Positions 17,344-32,470 of a stretch of DNA of 64,000 bases are shown piece after piece. Under the pieces are notes generated by a model. That model was not told the DNA's origin. It did not search any database and worked only from the letters and a program-made list of their open reading frames with translations. Source of the DNA: Nocardioides coralli (GTDB taxonomy: Bacteria > Actinomycetota > Actinomycetes > Propionibacteriales > Nocardioidaceae); assembly GCF_019880385.1 (NCBI RefSeq), contig NZ_CP082273.1:434001-498000 (forward strand), written 5' to 3'. Positions within the stretch are counted from its first letter, which is position 1. Each line of letters starts with the position of its first letter. The translations under genes and the position numbers were made by a program.

Positions 17344-18617
17344 TCGACAGTCGTACCAAGACCCAGCTGCTGATCTTCGTGATCATCACCTTGGTCGGTG
17401 TGAGCTTCGTCGGCGCGCGCTACGCCCGCCTCGACCGGCTCGTCCGCGACGACACCTTCACCGTCGTGGCGCACTTCGCCCAGTCCGGCGGCATCTTCTC
17501 CGGCGGCGAGGTGACCTACCGCGGGGTCAAGATCGGGCAGGTCGAGCGCATGGAGCTGACCGACGACGGCGTCGACCTCCACCTGGCCATCGACAAGGAC
17601 CACGACGACATCCCGGCCGACGCCGTGGCGCTGGTCGGCAACCGCTCCGCTGTCGGTGAGCAGTACGTCGAGCTGCAGCCGCAGAGCGACGGCGAGCCCT
17701 TCCTCGCCGAGGACTCCGAGATCGCGGTCGAGAACACCCGCACGCCGATCCAGGTCAAGACGTTCCTGACCAACCTGTCCAACACGGTGGAGTCGGTCGA
17801 CAAGAAGGCGCTGCGCACGACGGTGACCGAGCTCGGCGCCGCGTTCGGTGGCACCGGCGAGGACCTGCAGCGCATCATCGACACGGGCAACGCCTTCATC
17901 GAGGACGCCAACGCCAACTTCGACGTGACGACCGCTCTCATCCGAGACAGCAACGTCGTGCTCAAGGGTCAGCTCGCCAAGGCGAGCGCCATCCGGAACT
18001 TCGCTCGGGAGATGTCGCGGTTCACCGGGACCCTCGCGGCCAACGACGACGACCTGCGCAACGTCATCGACGCCGGGTCGACGACGGCCAACGAGCTCCG
18101 TCGCTTCCTCGAGGACAACGAGGTCGACCTGGCCGAGCTGGTCAACAACCTGGTGACCACGGGTGAGGTGACCGTCGCCAACCTCGACGGCATCGAGCAG
18201 GTGCTCGCCATCTACCCCTACGTCGTCGAGGGCGGCTTCACGGTGGTCTCGAAGTCCCCGGACGGTCTCTACGACGCCCACTTCGGGATGATCGAGACCT
18301 CCGAGCCGCACGTGTGCACCCACGGCTACGAGAGCACCGACCGGCGTCCGCCGCAGGACGGCAGCAACCGGCCGATGAACATGAAGGCGCGCTGCGCCGA
18401 GCCGGCGACGAAGAGCAACCCGCGCGGCGCCCAGCACGCCCCACGTCGGGCAGCCGCCGACTACGAGGCGCCCGTGGTCGCCTACTACGACCAGGGCACC
18501 GACGAGGTCCTGTGGGGTGACGACGTCCCCGCCGAGTTGCGGACTCCCGGTACGTTGGCGCCCAGCACGTTCGGAGAGGAGTCGTGGAAGTGGCTGTTCC
18601 TCCAGCCCATGACCTAG
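17340..18617 (+). CDS. MCE family protein, MceF position
   Basis: 425 aa, sixth MCE subunit. N-terminal transmembrane helix (about 9-27), MCE domain (FTVVAHFAQSGGIFSGGEVT, ~38-118), helical domain, and a Pro/Arg-rich tail with cysteines and a Tyr/Asp-rich end. The ATG overlaps the MceE stop (ATGA). Its last 34 bases overlap the first Mce-associated gene. Confidence 0.92.
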   Translation: MIDSRTKTQLLIFVIITLVGVSFVGARYARLDRLVRDDTFTVVAHFAQSGGIFSGGEVTYRGVKIGQVERMELTDDGVDLHLAIDKDHDDIPADAVALVGNRSAVGEQYVELQPQSDGEPFLAEDSEIAVENTRTPIQVKTFLTNLSNTVESVDKKALRTTVTELGAAFGGTGEDLQRIIDTGNAFIEDANANFDVTTALIRDSNVVLKGQLAKASAIRNFAREMSRFTGTLAANDDDLRNVIDAGSTTANELRRFLEDNEVDLAELVNNLVTTGEVTVANLDGIEQVLAIYPYVVEGGFTVVSKSPDGLYDAHFGMIETSEPHVCTHGYESTDRRPPQDGSNRPMNMKARCAEPATKSNPRGAQHAPRRAAADYEAPVVAYYDQGTDEVLWGDDVPAELRTPGTLAPSTFGEESWKWLFLQPMT

Positions 18618-19210
18618 GCGACGGAGCAACGGACCCCACCACCCCCCACGGCACGGCACGCCCGAGCGGGCTGCGGCCCGTCCTGCTCGCGGTGTGCGCC
18701 GTGGTGGCCGTGGTCGCACTCGCCACGAGTGGGTGGCTGATCTCCTCGCGGGGCTTCTCGGCCGTCGGCATCGACGCCGGACCCAGCCAGGTGCAGGCCG
18801 AGCGGGACGCGGTGATGTCGCAGTCACGGCAGTTCATGCTGCGGATGGGCACCTACGGCCCCGACCAGCTGGAGGACGGACAGCTCCCCGAGTACCGCGA
18901 GCTGGTCACCGAGGTGATCACGCCCAAGTTCGCCACCTCGTTCGAGCAGTCGGTGACCGCAGCGGAGCAGATCGTGGCCCAGGCGGGTGCGGCACGGGAG
19001 ACCGAGGTCCTCTCCACCGGGGTGTCCACCCTCTCCGACACCTCCGCCACCGCCCTCGTGGCCGGCGCCTTCGTCAACTCCTACCCCAGCCGGGGCGGCG
19101 AGCTGGTCCCCCAGGAGCCGGTGCCGTTCCGGATGGAGCTGACGCTGCAGAAGATCGACGGTGAGTGGCTCGTGGACGACTTCACCCCGGTGACGGGAGC
19201 CGAGCAGTGA
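18584..19210 (+). CDS. Mce-associated membrane protein (Mas-type)
   Basis: 208 aa. A 32-residue cytoplasmic, Pro/Asp-rich N-terminus, one transmembrane helix (about 33-55), then an extracytoplasmic NTF2-like domain ending LTLQKIDGEWLVDDF, the signature of Mce-associated proteins. The GTG start is fixed by GGAGAGGAG just upstream and lies 34 bases inside the MceF gene. In mycobacteria such proteins (Mam, OmamA) stabilise MCE complexes; the same role is inferred here. Confidence 0.85.
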   Translation: MEVAVPPAHDLGDGATDPTTPHGTARPSGLRPVLLAVCAVVAVVALATSGWLISSRGFSAVGIDAGPSQVQAERDAVMSQSRQFMLRMGTYGPDQLEDGQLPEYRELVTEVITPKFATSFEQSVTAAEQIVAQAGAARETEVLSTGVSTLSDTSATALVAGAFVNSYPSRGGELVPQEPVPFRMELTLQKIDGEWLVDDFTPVTGAEQ

Positions 19211-20046
19211 CCAGCGGCCCGAACTACTACGACGTCCTCGACGTCGACCCCGGTGCGAGCAGCGAGGAGATCCGCGACGCCTGGCGAGCCGCGATCGCCG
19301 ACCTCACCCCGGCCGACCGGCGCTTCCGCCTCTACAACCAGGCTGCCGAGGTGCTGCTCGACGACGAGCGGCGGGCCGCCTACGACGCCCAGCTGGCCGC
19401 CGAGGTGGCCGACCGGCCCGAGGCCACGCAGGACGCCGACGAGGCCGGGGCCACGGTGCCGGCCGAGCCTGCGGCGCCTGCCGCTGCCGCGCCCGCAGCC
19501 GCCACCGGACCGGTCGCCGAACGACCCACGCCTGCGTGGCGCGATCGTCCGGTGCCCACCTGGCTGCTGGTCGCCGTTGCCCTGCTGGCCGTGCTCTCCG
19601 TCGGCCTGATGTCCTACCTCTTCACCCAACCGTCGGAGGCCTCGGTCGAGGAGGCGGCCGCCAGTGCCCGCAGCGCCGCCGAGGAGGCGATCGTGCCGGT
19701 GCTCTCCTACGACTACCGGACCCTCGAGGAGGACCAGGCGGCCGCCCACGCCTTCCTGACCGACGACTACCGCCAGGAGTACGACCGGTTCATGGAGGAC
19801 GTCGTCACGGCCAATGCCGAGCGGACGGAGGCGGCCGTCGAGGTGGAGGTCGTGACCTCCGCGGTCGTGCGTGCCTCGGCGGACCGGGCAGAGGTGCTGC
19901 TCTTCGTCAACCGGCCCACCACCAACGCCGAGACCGAGGAGCCGAAGGTCTTCAAGGACCAGGTCCGGGTCCGGCTGGAGAAGGTGGACGGCGAGTGGCT
20001 GGTGGACTGCCTTATCACCGCACCGGACGGCAGCTGCGGATCCTGA
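19207..20046 (+). CDS. J-domain-like/Mce-associated membrane protein fusion
   Basis: 279 aa. Residues ~6-65 match the DnaJ J-domain at its start (NYYDVLDVDPGASSEEIRDA) and end (LLDDERRAAYDAQL), but the HPD tripeptide needed to stimulate DnaK is absent; the loop reads ADLTPADRR. An Ala/Pro linker, a transmembrane helix (about 115-138), and an NTF2-like extracytoplasmic domain ending VRLEKVDGEWLVDCL follow, homologous to the preceding gene. The GTG at 19207 overlaps the previous stop (GTGA); a longer in-frame start exists but would overlap by 46 bases. The J-like domain sits in the cytoplasm, where it might contact the ATPase or permease. Confidence 0.8.
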   Translation: MTSGPNYYDVLDVDPGASSEEIRDAWRAAIADLTPADRRFRLYNQAAEVLLDDERRAAYDAQLAAEVADRPEATQDADEAGATVPAEPAAPAAAAPAAATGPVAERPTPAWRDRPVPTWLLVAVALLAVLSVGLMSYLFTQPSEASVEEAAASARSAAEEAIVPVLSYDYRTLEEDQAAAHAFLTDDYRQEYDRFMEDVVTANAERTEAAVEVEVVTSAVVRASADRAEVLLFVNRPTTNAETEEPKVFKDQVRVRLEKVDGEWLVDCLITAPDGSCGS

Positions 20047-20158
20047 CCACACGCCCGGGATCCGCCGCTGCTTGACCTGGACGTGGGCCTGCGTCCATCA
20101 TCTACGCAACGTCGCGGACCGCTGGCCGGGAGCACCGAGCGCGGTCTTGACGCCGATG

Positions 20159-20187
20159 TTGTGTCGTGCCCACGGCTGGGGTACTCT
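20159..20187 (+). promoter_or_regulatory. candidate rpoBC promoter
   Basis: TTGTGT (20159-20164) and TACTCT (20182-20187) are separated by exactly 17 bases, in the 242-base gap before rpoB. A second weaker pair, TTGACC (20072-20077) with CATCAT (20096-20101), lies upstream. The remaining leader of about 95 bases before rpoB shows no strong hairpin that I can see. Confidence 0.45.
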
Positions 20188-20288
20188 TCACGTTCGCACC
20201 CGTTCTCAAATGCGCTTCCGCCTGCCCGGTGGCGGATGTGTGGTGATCGGGTGTCACTTCCCAGAGCGACCCGTGAAAAGGACACCTC

Positions 20289-23789
<3,501 letters not shown>

Positions 23790-23822
23790 GGGACTACGGG
23801 TTTTTAGGAGAGTTGGACGACA

Positions 23823-27701
<3,879 letters not shown>

Positions 27702-27716
27702 GCGAGTCTGCGTCGA

Positions 27717-27753
27717 CGACGGCCCCCTCCCGCCCGGCGGGAGGGGGCCGTCG
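27717..27753 (+). terminator. terminator of rpoBC
   Basis: A 17-pair perfect GC-rich stem (27717-27733 with 27737-27753) on a three-base loop, 16 bases after the rpoC stop. No T-run follows. It is the strongest hairpin in the window. Confidence 0.85.
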
Positions 27754-27768
27754 CGGTCCACCGACGCC

Positions 27769-27973
27769 GAGCCGTCATTCCAGGTGGTTGAGATGGCGCC
27801 GAGCCGTCATTCCAGCTGGTTGAGATGGCGCCGAGCCGTCACGTACAGGGGATCGGTCCCGACGCGGTCGACGGCTTGGGGAGAAGCGCACCAGCAGGAG
27901 TGACGGCTCAGCGGGTGGTGAACCTGCAGAAGTGACGGCTCAGCGGGTTGTGAACCAGCAGTGGTGACGGCTC
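27769..27973. repeat. array of 9-base motifs in 32-base phase, in two opposed blocks
   Basis: GAGCCGTCA occurs at 27769, 27801 and 27833, exactly 32 bases apart. Its reverse complement TGACGGCTC occurs at 27901, 27933 and 27965, again 32 apart, with a degenerate copy CGACGGCTT at 27869 in the same phase. The 23-base intervals are also related: the first two forward units differ at one position only, and reverse-block intervals share AGCGGGT and GTGAACC. The array fills the gap between the rpoBC terminator and the end of the convergent SnoaL-like gene; the last motif lies seven bases from that gene's stop. Function unknown: three helical turns per unit would put the motifs on one DNA face. Confidence 0.85.
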
Positions 27974-27979
27974 GGCAGG

Positions 27980-28345
27980 TCAGAGGGTGCGCGGGCGGTA
28001 GCCGGAGCACATGATGCGCAGGTGACCGATGCCGTCGGGACCGGTGCGGTAGTAGGCCTGCTGCTCGGCGACGTGCGCGCCGTCGGGGTTCTCCAGGGCG
28101 AACCGGTAGCCGATGCGCCGGGTGTCGGCGACCTCGTCCTCGACCACGCCGAGCAGCTCGACGATCCGGTCCTTCTCGCCGAACCAGTGGCCCAGCACGA
28201 CATCGACCACACCCTGCGGCGAGGACGCCTCCCAGAGCCTGCCCGGGGTGAGACCCTTGAAGTCGACGGTCGGGGACAGCGGGCGCGCCAGCCCTTCCGG
28301 GTCGTGCCTCACGATCGCTGCCACGAACTGCCGTGCCTCGTCCAC
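27980..28345 (-). CDS. SnoaL/NTF2-like small protein of unknown function
   Basis: About 121 aa from the GTG at 28345. Pattern and length fit an NTF2-like fold: N-terminal helix (ARQFVAAIVRHDPEGL), FKGLTPGRLWEA, and a C-terminal strand pair ending RIMCSGYRPR. No catalytic residues can be named. The start is uncertain: a TTG at 28357 and an ATG at 28429 are in frame, the latter overlapping the divergent DUF429 gene. No ribosome site is obvious at any of them. Confidence 0.6.
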   Translation of the reverse strand: MDEARQFVAAIVRHDPEGLARPLSPTVDFKGLTPGRLWEASSPQGVVDVVLGHWFGEKDRIVELLGVVEDEVADTRRIGYRFALENPDGAHVAEQQAYYRTGPDGIGHLRIMCSGYRPRTL

Positions 28346-28414
28346 GAGGACATCCAAGCACCGCCGGGGTCTCGGCGGGAGGCTGCCAGCAGGTTCAGCT
28401 GCTGACCCGAGCCC

Positions 28415-28420
28415 TACGCT
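28415..28420 (+). promoter_or_regulatory. -10 element of a probable leaderless promoter for the DUF429 gene
   Basis: TACGCT ends seven bases before the ATG at 28428, with no Shine-Dalgarno sequence between. Confidence 0.45.
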
Positions 28421-28427
28421 GGCGCCC

Positions 28428-29117
28428 ATGTCGCGGCGTGTCGTCCTCGGGGTCGACGGCTGCCGCGCCGGCTGGGTCGGCGCGCTGCTGGTCGGCAGTG
28501 AGGTCAAAGTGCTGGTGGAGCCCGACATCACGACCCTGGTGGCCACCGCGGGGCGGACGCACCCGCCGGCGGTGGTCGGGATCGACATCCCCATCGGGCT
28601 GCCCGACGACGGGCCCCGGGTGGCGGACGTCGCCGCGCGCCGCGAGCTGCCGGTCGGACGCAAGTCCTCGGTCTTCCCCACGCCGGTCCGGGCTGCGGTG
28701 GCGTCGGCGAGCCACCCCGAGGCCAACGCCGCCCAGCGGGCTGCGACCGGCAAGGGGCTCAGCGTCCAGGGGTTCCACCTGTGCGCCAAGATCGCCGAGG
28801 TCGACCGGTGGGTGCGGCTCGGCCCCGAGGTCCCCGTGCTGGAGGTCCACCCGGAGGTGAGCTTCGCGGCCATGGGGGCCGACACCGTCCCCTCGAAGCG
28901 GACCGCGGCCGGACGCGCGGTCCGGCTGGCCGCGCTGCGCGGGGCCGGCATCACGCCACCGGCGCGGCTGGACGGCCCCGGTCACGGCGCCGACGACCTG
29001 CTGGACGCCTGCGCCGTGGCCTGGACCGCCCGACGTCACCTCACCGGTGCCTCACGCTCGCTGCCCGCCGACCCCGAGGTGTTCTCCGACGGGCTGCCGG
29101 CCGCCATCCACGTGTGA
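28428..29117 (+). CDS. DUF429 family protein (predicted RNase H-like fold nuclease)
   Basis: 229 aa. Begins with VVLGVDGCRAGWVGALL, the DUF429 signature whose Asp sits where RNase H-fold enzymes bind metal; GIDIPIGLPDDGPR near residue 48 and EVHPEVSFAAM near 140 carry further conserved acids, and HGADDLLDACAVAW near 195 the last. The family is predicted to be a nuclease; no member function is assured. Its last 66 bases overlap the convergent membrane protein gene. Confidence 0.8.
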   Translation: MSRRVVLGVDGCRAGWVGALLVGSEVKVLVEPDITTLVATAGRTHPPAVVGIDIPIGLPDDGPRVADVAARRELPVGRKSSVFPTPVRAAVASASHPEANAAQRAATGKGLSVQGFHLCAKIAEVDRWVRLGPEVPVLEVHPEVSFAAMGADTVPSKRTAAGRAVRLAALRGAGITPPARLDGPGHGADDLLDACAVAWTARRHLTGASRSLPADPEVFSDGLPAAIHV

Positions 29118-29738
29118 GCGGGCCCGGATCTCGAGGGCGAGTGCCCAGAAGGCGGCACCGAGGAGCAGCACCGCGAGGTACGACGCCAGCGGGCTGACGG
29201 CGCTCAGCCCGAACTCGAGCACGAGGAACGCCCAGACGGCGGGCCCCACCCACCGCGGCCCGGTCCGGGTCCGGAACAGGCCGATGGAGAGCAGCAGCTC
29301 GCCGAGGACCGTCCCCAGCAGCCCGGCGACGGCGAAGACCATGACCGGCGAGCTCTCGACGTCGGCCATCAGCCCGGCGTACGTCGCCCGGTTGGCCTCG
29401 TCGTGGGCCATCACGAGGTAGGCCATCGAGAGGCCGCCGAACACCACGTGCCCGAAGCAGCCGACGACCGCGAGGGCGGTGCCCCAGGCCGAGAGGCGGC
29501 GGGCGCCCGGGAGCAGCAGCCGACCGATCGCCAGGAAGGCCACCAGCATCGGCAGCTGCATCACCGTGAAGGCGGTGGCCGAGACGGTGGGGGCCCACCC
29601 GTCGGCGAACCCGGCCAGCCGGTCGACGGGGTCGTCCGGGAAGGGCGGGCTGAGGGCCACGAACAGCAGGGCGAGGACCGGGCTGGCCAGCAGCGACAGC
29701 TCGGCGGCGAGGCGACGGGACGGGGTGTCGGGCAGCAT
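29052..29738 (-). CDS. multi-pass membrane protein of unknown function
   Basis: 228 aa with about six or seven hydrophobic segments (LLASPVLALLFVALS, MLVAFLAIGRLLL, GTALAVVGCFGHVVFGG, and three more). The ATG at 29738 has AGGAG nine bases upstream, so it is preferred over a longer frame. It is divergent from a NarL-type two-component system 145 bases away, which may regulate it. The 3' end overlaps DUF429 by 66 bases tail to tail. I do not recognise the family with certainty. Confidence 0.75.
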   Translation of the reverse strand: MLPDTPSRRLAAELSLLASPVLALLFVALSPPFPDDPVDRLAGFADGWAPTVSATAFTVMQLPMLVAFLAIGRLLLPGARRLSAWGTALAVVGCFGHVVFGGLSMAYLVMAHDEANRATYAGLMADVESSPVMVFAVAGLLGTVLGELLLSIGLFRTRTGPRWVGPAVWAFLVLEFGLSAVSPLASYLAVLLLGAAFWALALEIRARSHVDGGRQPVGEHLGVGGQRA

Positions 29739-29871
29739 GGCGGCTCCTCGTTTCGGTGGCCCGGCGGGCCGGTTGGCACCCAGCACACCGGGCGTGGCCC
29801 GTTCCGCGCATCGGCCGCAGGTCGCGGCAGGTGTCGACTCCAGATGACTGTCCGGACCCCCTCGGGAGCAC

Positions 29872-29877
29872 TACCGT
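29872..29877 (+). promoter_or_regulatory. -10 element of a probable leaderless promoter for the histidine kinase
   Basis: TACCGT ends six bases before the GTG at 29884. Only a weak -35-like CTGTCC lies 18 bases upstream. No ribosome site intervenes. Confidence 0.4.
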
Positions 29878-29883
29878 CGACGC

Positions 29884-31032
29884 GTGGAGATCCTGCGGGG
29901 GAGGCCCCGTCTCGTCGAGCTGGTGGCCGCCGGGCTGCTCGGCGTGCTCGGCGTCGGCGAGGTGCTGGTGCCCTTCGGCTCCCGGGTCGGGTCGGGGTCG
30001 GAGGTCGCGTCCGCGGCCGCCGCGGCCGTCGTCGCGGTCTCCCTGCTGTGGTGCCGGCGCGTCCCCTGGCTGCCGGCCGTGGTGTTCGCCGTCGCCTGGC
30101 CGCTGGCGCTGCTGCCGACCGGTTCGGTCTTCATCCTGTTCTACGGTCAGCTGGCGCCGCTGCTGGTGGTGCTCTTCCTCACGGTGAGGTACGGCGAGGG
30201 ACGGGTCCCGGCCCTGGGGGCCGGCGTGGTCGTGGCGTCGTTCGTGGCCATCGACGTGTTCAGCACCGAGATGCGGTCGCCGGGCGAGCTGTTCTTCCAC
30301 TGGACGGTCGGGCTGCTGACCGCCAGCGCCGCCGTCGGGCTGCGTCGGCTGGAGGGCCGGGCCCGCGCGTCGACCCGGCGGGCGATCGAGGCCGAGGTGG
30401 GGGCAGCGGAGCAGGCGATGCGCGCCGTGGTCGACGAGCGGACGCGGATCGCACGGGAGCTGCACGACATCGTCGCGCACGCGGTGACCTCGATGGTGGT
30501 GCAGGCGGGAGCCGCGCAGCAGGCCGACGGCGACCGCGCGTTCGTGGACACCGCCCTCGACGCCATCCGGCGCACCGGCAACGACGCGCTGGCCGAGATG
30601 CGTCGGCTCGTCGGCATGCTCCGGGAGGAGAGCGATGCGCCGCTGGCACCGCAGCCCCGGCTCGAGGCGCTCCCGGCCCTCATCGCGGCTGCCTCGACCG
30701 AGGGACCGGCGACGAGGCTGGAGGTGGTCGGAGCCGAGCGGGAGCTGCCGGTCGGCCTCGACCTCGCCGTCTACCGCATCGTGCAGGAGGCGCTGACCAA
30801 CGTGCGCAAGCACGCGCAGGCCAGCGAGTGCGTGGTCCGGCTGGAGTACCACCCCGACGAAGTGCGGCTCGAGGTCGTCGACGACGGCCGGGGCGGGTCG
30901 GCGCGGGAGCCGGGTGGGCACGGGCTGGTGGGCATGCGCGAGCGGGTCGGCATGTACGGCGGCCGGTTCACGGCCGGCCCGGAGCGCGACCGCGGCTTCG
31001 CCGTCCGGGCCGTGCTGCCGGTGGCCACGTGA
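29884..31032 (+). CDS. NarL-type sensor histidine kinase
   Basis: 382 aa membrane kinase. About five transmembrane segments fill residues 10-150 with no large external domain. HisKA_3 motif RIARELHDIVAHAV carries the phospho-accepting His194. The HATPase domain (~290-380) has DDGRGGSAREPGGHGLVGM. The stop overlaps the response-regulator GTG (GTGA), so the two are a pair. Kinases of this shape often sense envelope stress; the stimulus is unknown. Confidence 0.92.
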   Translation: MEILRGRPRLVELVAAGLLGVLGVGEVLVPFGSRVGSGSEVASAAAAAVVAVSLLWCRRVPWLPAVVFAVAWPLALLPTGSVFILFYGQLAPLLVVLFLTVRYGEGRVPALGAGVVVASFVAIDVFSTEMRSPGELFFHWTVGLLTASAAVGLRRLEGRARASTRRAIEAEVGAAEQAMRAVVDERTRIARELHDIVAHAVTSMVVQAGAAQQADGDRAFVDTALDAIRRTGNDALAEMRRLVGMLREESDAPLAPQPRLEALPALIAAASTEGPATRLEVVGAERELPVGLDLAVYRIVQEALTNVRKHAQASECVVRLEYHPDEVRLEVVDDGRGGSAREPGGHGLVGMRERVGMYGGRFTAGPERDRGFAVRAVLPVAT

Positions 31033-31691
31033 CCGCGGCGGCGACCCGGGCGCTGGTGGTCGACGACCAGGAGCTGGTGCGGGTCGGCTTCCGGATGATC
31101 CTCGAACGCGGGGGTGTGGAGGTCGTCGGGGAGGCGGCCGACGGCCTCGAGGCCGTCGAGGCCGCCGCCACCCTGGCGCCGGACGTGGTGCTCATGGACG
31201 TGCGGATGCCCCGGCTCGACGGCATCGAGGCCACCCGCCGGGTGGTGGCCCACGACCCCGCCGTGCGGGTCGTGGTGCTGACGACGTTCGACCTCGACGA
31301 GTACGTCATGCAGGCCGTGCGGGCGGGCGCCAGCGGCTTCCTGCTCAAGGACATCCCGCCGGCCGACCTGGTGCACGCCGTCGGGGTCGTGGCCCGCGGT
31401 GACGCCCTGCTCGCCCCGGCGCTGACCCGCCGGCTGCTGGAGCGCTTCGCCGAGCAGCCCGAGACGGTCGCCGACCCGCGGGTCGAGGGTCTCAGCGCGC
31501 GCGAGCGCGAGGTGATGCTGGCCGTCGCGTCGGGGCAGTCGAACGCGGAGATCGGCGGTCGGCTCCACCTGAGCGAGGCCACCGTGAAGACCTACGTGTC
31601 GCGGCTGCTGACCAAGCTCGACGTCCGCGACCGGGTGCAGCTGACCGTCCTGGCCTACGAGTCGGGGCTGGTCGTGCCCCGCGGCGGGTGA
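31029..31691 (+). CDS. NarL/LuxR-family response regulator
   Basis: 220 aa. Receiver domain residues ~8-125 with VVDDQELVR at the acidic pocket, phospho-acceptor Asp57 (LMDVRMPRLDG) and the conserved Lys in LLKDIPPADL. The C-terminal LuxR helix-turn-helix (~150-210) reads LSAREREVMLAVASGQSN then LSEATVKTYVSRLLTKL. Coupled to the upstream kinase. The likely target is the divergent membrane protein gene or the kinase operon itself. Confidence 0.94.
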   Translation: MTAAATRALVVDDQELVRVGFRMILERGGVEVVGEAADGLEAVEAAATLAPDVVLMDVRMPRLDGIEATRRVVAHDPAVRVVVLTTFDLDEYVMQAVRAGASGFLLKDIPPADLVHAVGVVARGDALLAPALTRRLLERFAEQPETVADPRVEGLSAREREVMLAVASGQSNAEIGGRLHLSEATVKTYVSRLLTKLDVRDRVQLTVLAYESGLVVPRGG

Positions 31692-31702
31692 GCGGCGCTC
31701 AC
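31688..31702. terminator. small hairpin between convergent response regulator and CcdA-like genes
   Basis: GTGAGC-GGC-GCTCAC spans the response-regulator stop and touches the end of the CcdA-like gene. Six pairs and no T-run make it a weak candidate for a bidirectional terminator. Confidence 0.3.
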
Positions 31703-32466
31703 GGCGCGAGGGCGTCGACCCACTCGGCCAGCGTCCGCTGGATCCGGGCGGCGAGGTCGATGACCGGGTCGGCGGGGTCGTCACCGCCCAGCACGCGCAG
31801 CTCCCAGGCGCCGTACCACGCCACGTAGGCACCGACCACGAGCAGCAGCACGCCGGCGACCCGCGGCACCCACCGACCGGTGCGCCGCAGCCCCGTGACC
31901 AGCCCGCGACGGGCGACCGCGACCGCCACGGCCGCGACGCCGACCAACAGGCCCATGCCGGCCGCGTAGCCGACGTAGAGCAGGACGCCCTCGCCGACCG
32001 AGCCTGCCCGGAAGCCGGCGACGACCACCGCCAGGAACGGGGCGATGGTGCAGGTCAGCGACGCGACGGCGTACGACGCCCCGAAACCCACCATGGCGGG
32101 GGCGGTCCGGGTGACGGCCTTGCCGCTGCCGGTGCCGATCCGCAGCTGCGGCAGCTCGCGTCCGAGCGCCAGCCACACGCCGGCGAGGGCGACAAGGACA
32201 CCGAAGACCACGGTGAACCAGGGCAGGTACTGCTGGACCTGGGAGGCCACCGGCGAGATGACCAGTCCGAAGATGCCGAAGACGGCCACGAAACCCAGGG
32301 TCATCCACCCGGTGAGGGCCAGCGCACGACCGACGGCGCGTCCCGTGCCGGGGGAGTCGTCACCCAGCACCAGCACCGAGAGGTACGCCGGCAGCAGGGC
32401 GAAGCCGCACGGGTTCACCGCGGCCAGCATGCCGGCGGCCACCGCCAGCGTCAGGGTGTCGCCCAC
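31699..32466 (-). CDS. CcdA/DsbD-type membrane thiol-electron transporter
   Basis: 255 aa, about six transmembrane helices. The two redox cysteines sit in the family's expected places: AAVNPCGFALLPAYLS in the first helix and SLTCTIAPFLAVV in the fourth. Moves reducing equivalents from cytoplasmic thioredoxin to extracytoplasmic partners. The GTG start follows the TlpA-like stop by four bases, with GGGGTGA as ribosome site overlapping it, so its partner is the thioredoxin-like lipoprotein just upstream. A role in cytochrome c maturation is possible, but no ccs genes are in the window. Confidence 0.88.
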   Translation of the reverse strand: MGDTLTLAVAAGMLAAVNPCGFALLPAYLSVLVLGDDSPGTGRAVGRALALTGWMTLGFVAVFGIFGLVISPVASQVQQYLPWFTVVFGVLVALAGVWLALGRELPQLRIGTGSGKAVTRTAPAMVGFGASYAVASLTCTIAPFLAVVVAGFRAGSVGEGVLLYVGYAAGMGLLVGVAAVAVAVARRGLVTGLRRTGRWVPRVAGVLLLVVGAYVAWYGAWELRVLGGDDPADPVIDLAARIQRTLAEWVDALAP

Positions 32467-32470
32467 GCGG

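Noticed and set aside
27769..27973. CRISPR array
   Set aside because: The constant part is only nine bases, the intervals between motifs are themselves related rather than unique spacers, orientation flips midway, and no cas genes are in the window.
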